A stretch of DNA of 5,951 bases from an uncultured bacterium (GTDB taxonomy: Bacteria > Bacillota > Clostridia > Lachnospirales > Lachnospiraceae): NCBI GenBank assembly GCA_905214955.1, contig CAJMON010000106.1:1-5951 (forward strand), written 5' to 3'. The translations under genes and the position numbers were made by a program. This document shows positions 5,813-5,951 of this stretch, in pieces (position 1 is the stretch's first letter; each line of letters opens with the position of its first letter). The notes under the pieces are model-generated. The model was not told the DNA's origin. It ran no database searches and saw nothing but the letters and a program-made list of their open reading frames with translations.

Positions 5813-5839
5813 GTGCCGAAAAACACCGGGCACTTTTTT
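5813..5839. other. Leader hairpin next to a T-tract
   Basis: GTGCC (5813-5817) pairs with GGCAC (5829-5833), extendable by one pair with a single-base bulge. On the + strand it is followed by six T (5834-5839), the form of a rho-independent terminator against antisense transcription. On the - strand the same hairpin would sit at the 5' end of the motor mRNA, just upstream of the ribosome binding site. Confidence 0.45.
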
Positions 5840-5843
5840 GTCT

Positions 5844-5852
5844 ATTTTATCA
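5844..5852 (-). promoter_or_regulatory. Candidate extended -10 promoter of the motor operon
   Basis: The - strand reads TGATAAAAT, a TGn element followed by TAAAAT (five of six to TATAAT). No convincing -35 box lies 16-18 bases upstream, which extended -10 promoters can tolerate. Transcription would begin near 5836, giving a leader of about 45 bases that contains the hairpin and ribosome binding site. The surrounding A/T-rich stretch (5840-5910) suits a promoter region. Confidence 0.4.
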
Positions 5853-5893
5853 TACTTTTTGCCATTACAGGCATTCATTTTATTATCTTTTTC

Positions 5894-5951
5894 TTAAAAT
5901 TTTTGTAACTGTTCAGAGCCAACCTCCAAAATGCTACGCATTTCGTCGGTG
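5894..5951 (-). CDS. Possible C-terminal tail of an upstream gene (partial)
   Basis: On the - strand one frame is open from the window edge to a TAA at 5894-5896 and reads TDEMRSILEVGSEQLQKF. The composition is that of an amphipathic helix at a protein C-terminus, and it stops just before the A/T-rich leader of the motor operon. Eighteen codons are too few to identify the product. No terminator is visible between it and the ZorA-like gene, so read-through into the operon is possible. Confidence 0.4.
   Translation of the reverse strand, partial: TDEMRSILEVGSEQLQKF

Noticed and set aside
5860..5873. Inverted repeat TGCC-ATTACA-GGCA upstream of the motor promoter as an operator
   Set aside because: The four-base arms are too short to stand out in A/T-rich DNA; no match to a known operator.

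Overview
The window looks like chromosomal DNA of a Gram-positive, low-to-mid GC member of the Clostridia, most probably a Lachnospiraceae-type gut anaerobe. This is inferred from strong AGGAGG-type ribosome binding sites, A/T-flanked hairpin terminators, a PdaA-type peptidoglycan deacetylase, and a secreted transglutaminase-fold protein ending in a CxxC module and Ig-like repeats. No RNA gene, transposon, CRISPR array or phage gene is visible.

Left half, + strand (20-2567). The first gene encodes a membrane-anchored or secreted NodB-fold polysaccharide deacetylase of the PdaA type. After 64 bases comes a 548-residue exported protein. It has a transglutaminase-like Cys-His-Asp domain, a small HxH/CxxC module and two bacterial Ig-like (Big_2) domains. 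A plausible sigma-A promoter for the second gene starts inside the last codons of the first. The second gene's ribosome binding site is followed by a three-codon mini-ORF whose stop overlaps the real start.

Middle (2568-2660). The two halves converge on a short spacer holding tandem hairpins. The second is a symmetric A-tract/hairpin/T-tract terminator that can serve both strands.

Right half, - strand (5789 down to 2661). Three tightly packed genes form an operon with 17- and 19-base gaps. The first is a 555-residue MotA/TolQ/ExbB-family stator protein with four predicted membrane helices and a tail of about 350 residues. The second is a 355-residue MotB/OmpA-family protein with one membrane helix carrying the key Asp, a Gln-rich 14-residue-repeat stalk and a peptidoglycan-binding domain. 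The third is a 118-residue protein with a CxCxxC motif. The first two have the architecture of ZorA and ZorB, the proton-driven motor of the Zorya anti-phage system. No ZorC, ZorD, ZorE or other known Zorya effector lies in the window, and the operon appears to end at the terminator after the third gene. It is either a stand-alone ZorAB-like envelope motor of unknown purpose or a Zorya-like system with an unrecognised small partner. The leader (5790-5893) holds an extended -10 promoter candidate and a hairpin. The last 57 bases read as the C-terminal tail of another - strand gene.

Taken together the window is centred on the cell envelope: two exported wall-directed proteins face a motor that should span the membrane and grip peptidoglycan. 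A functional link between the two halves is only suggested by proximity.
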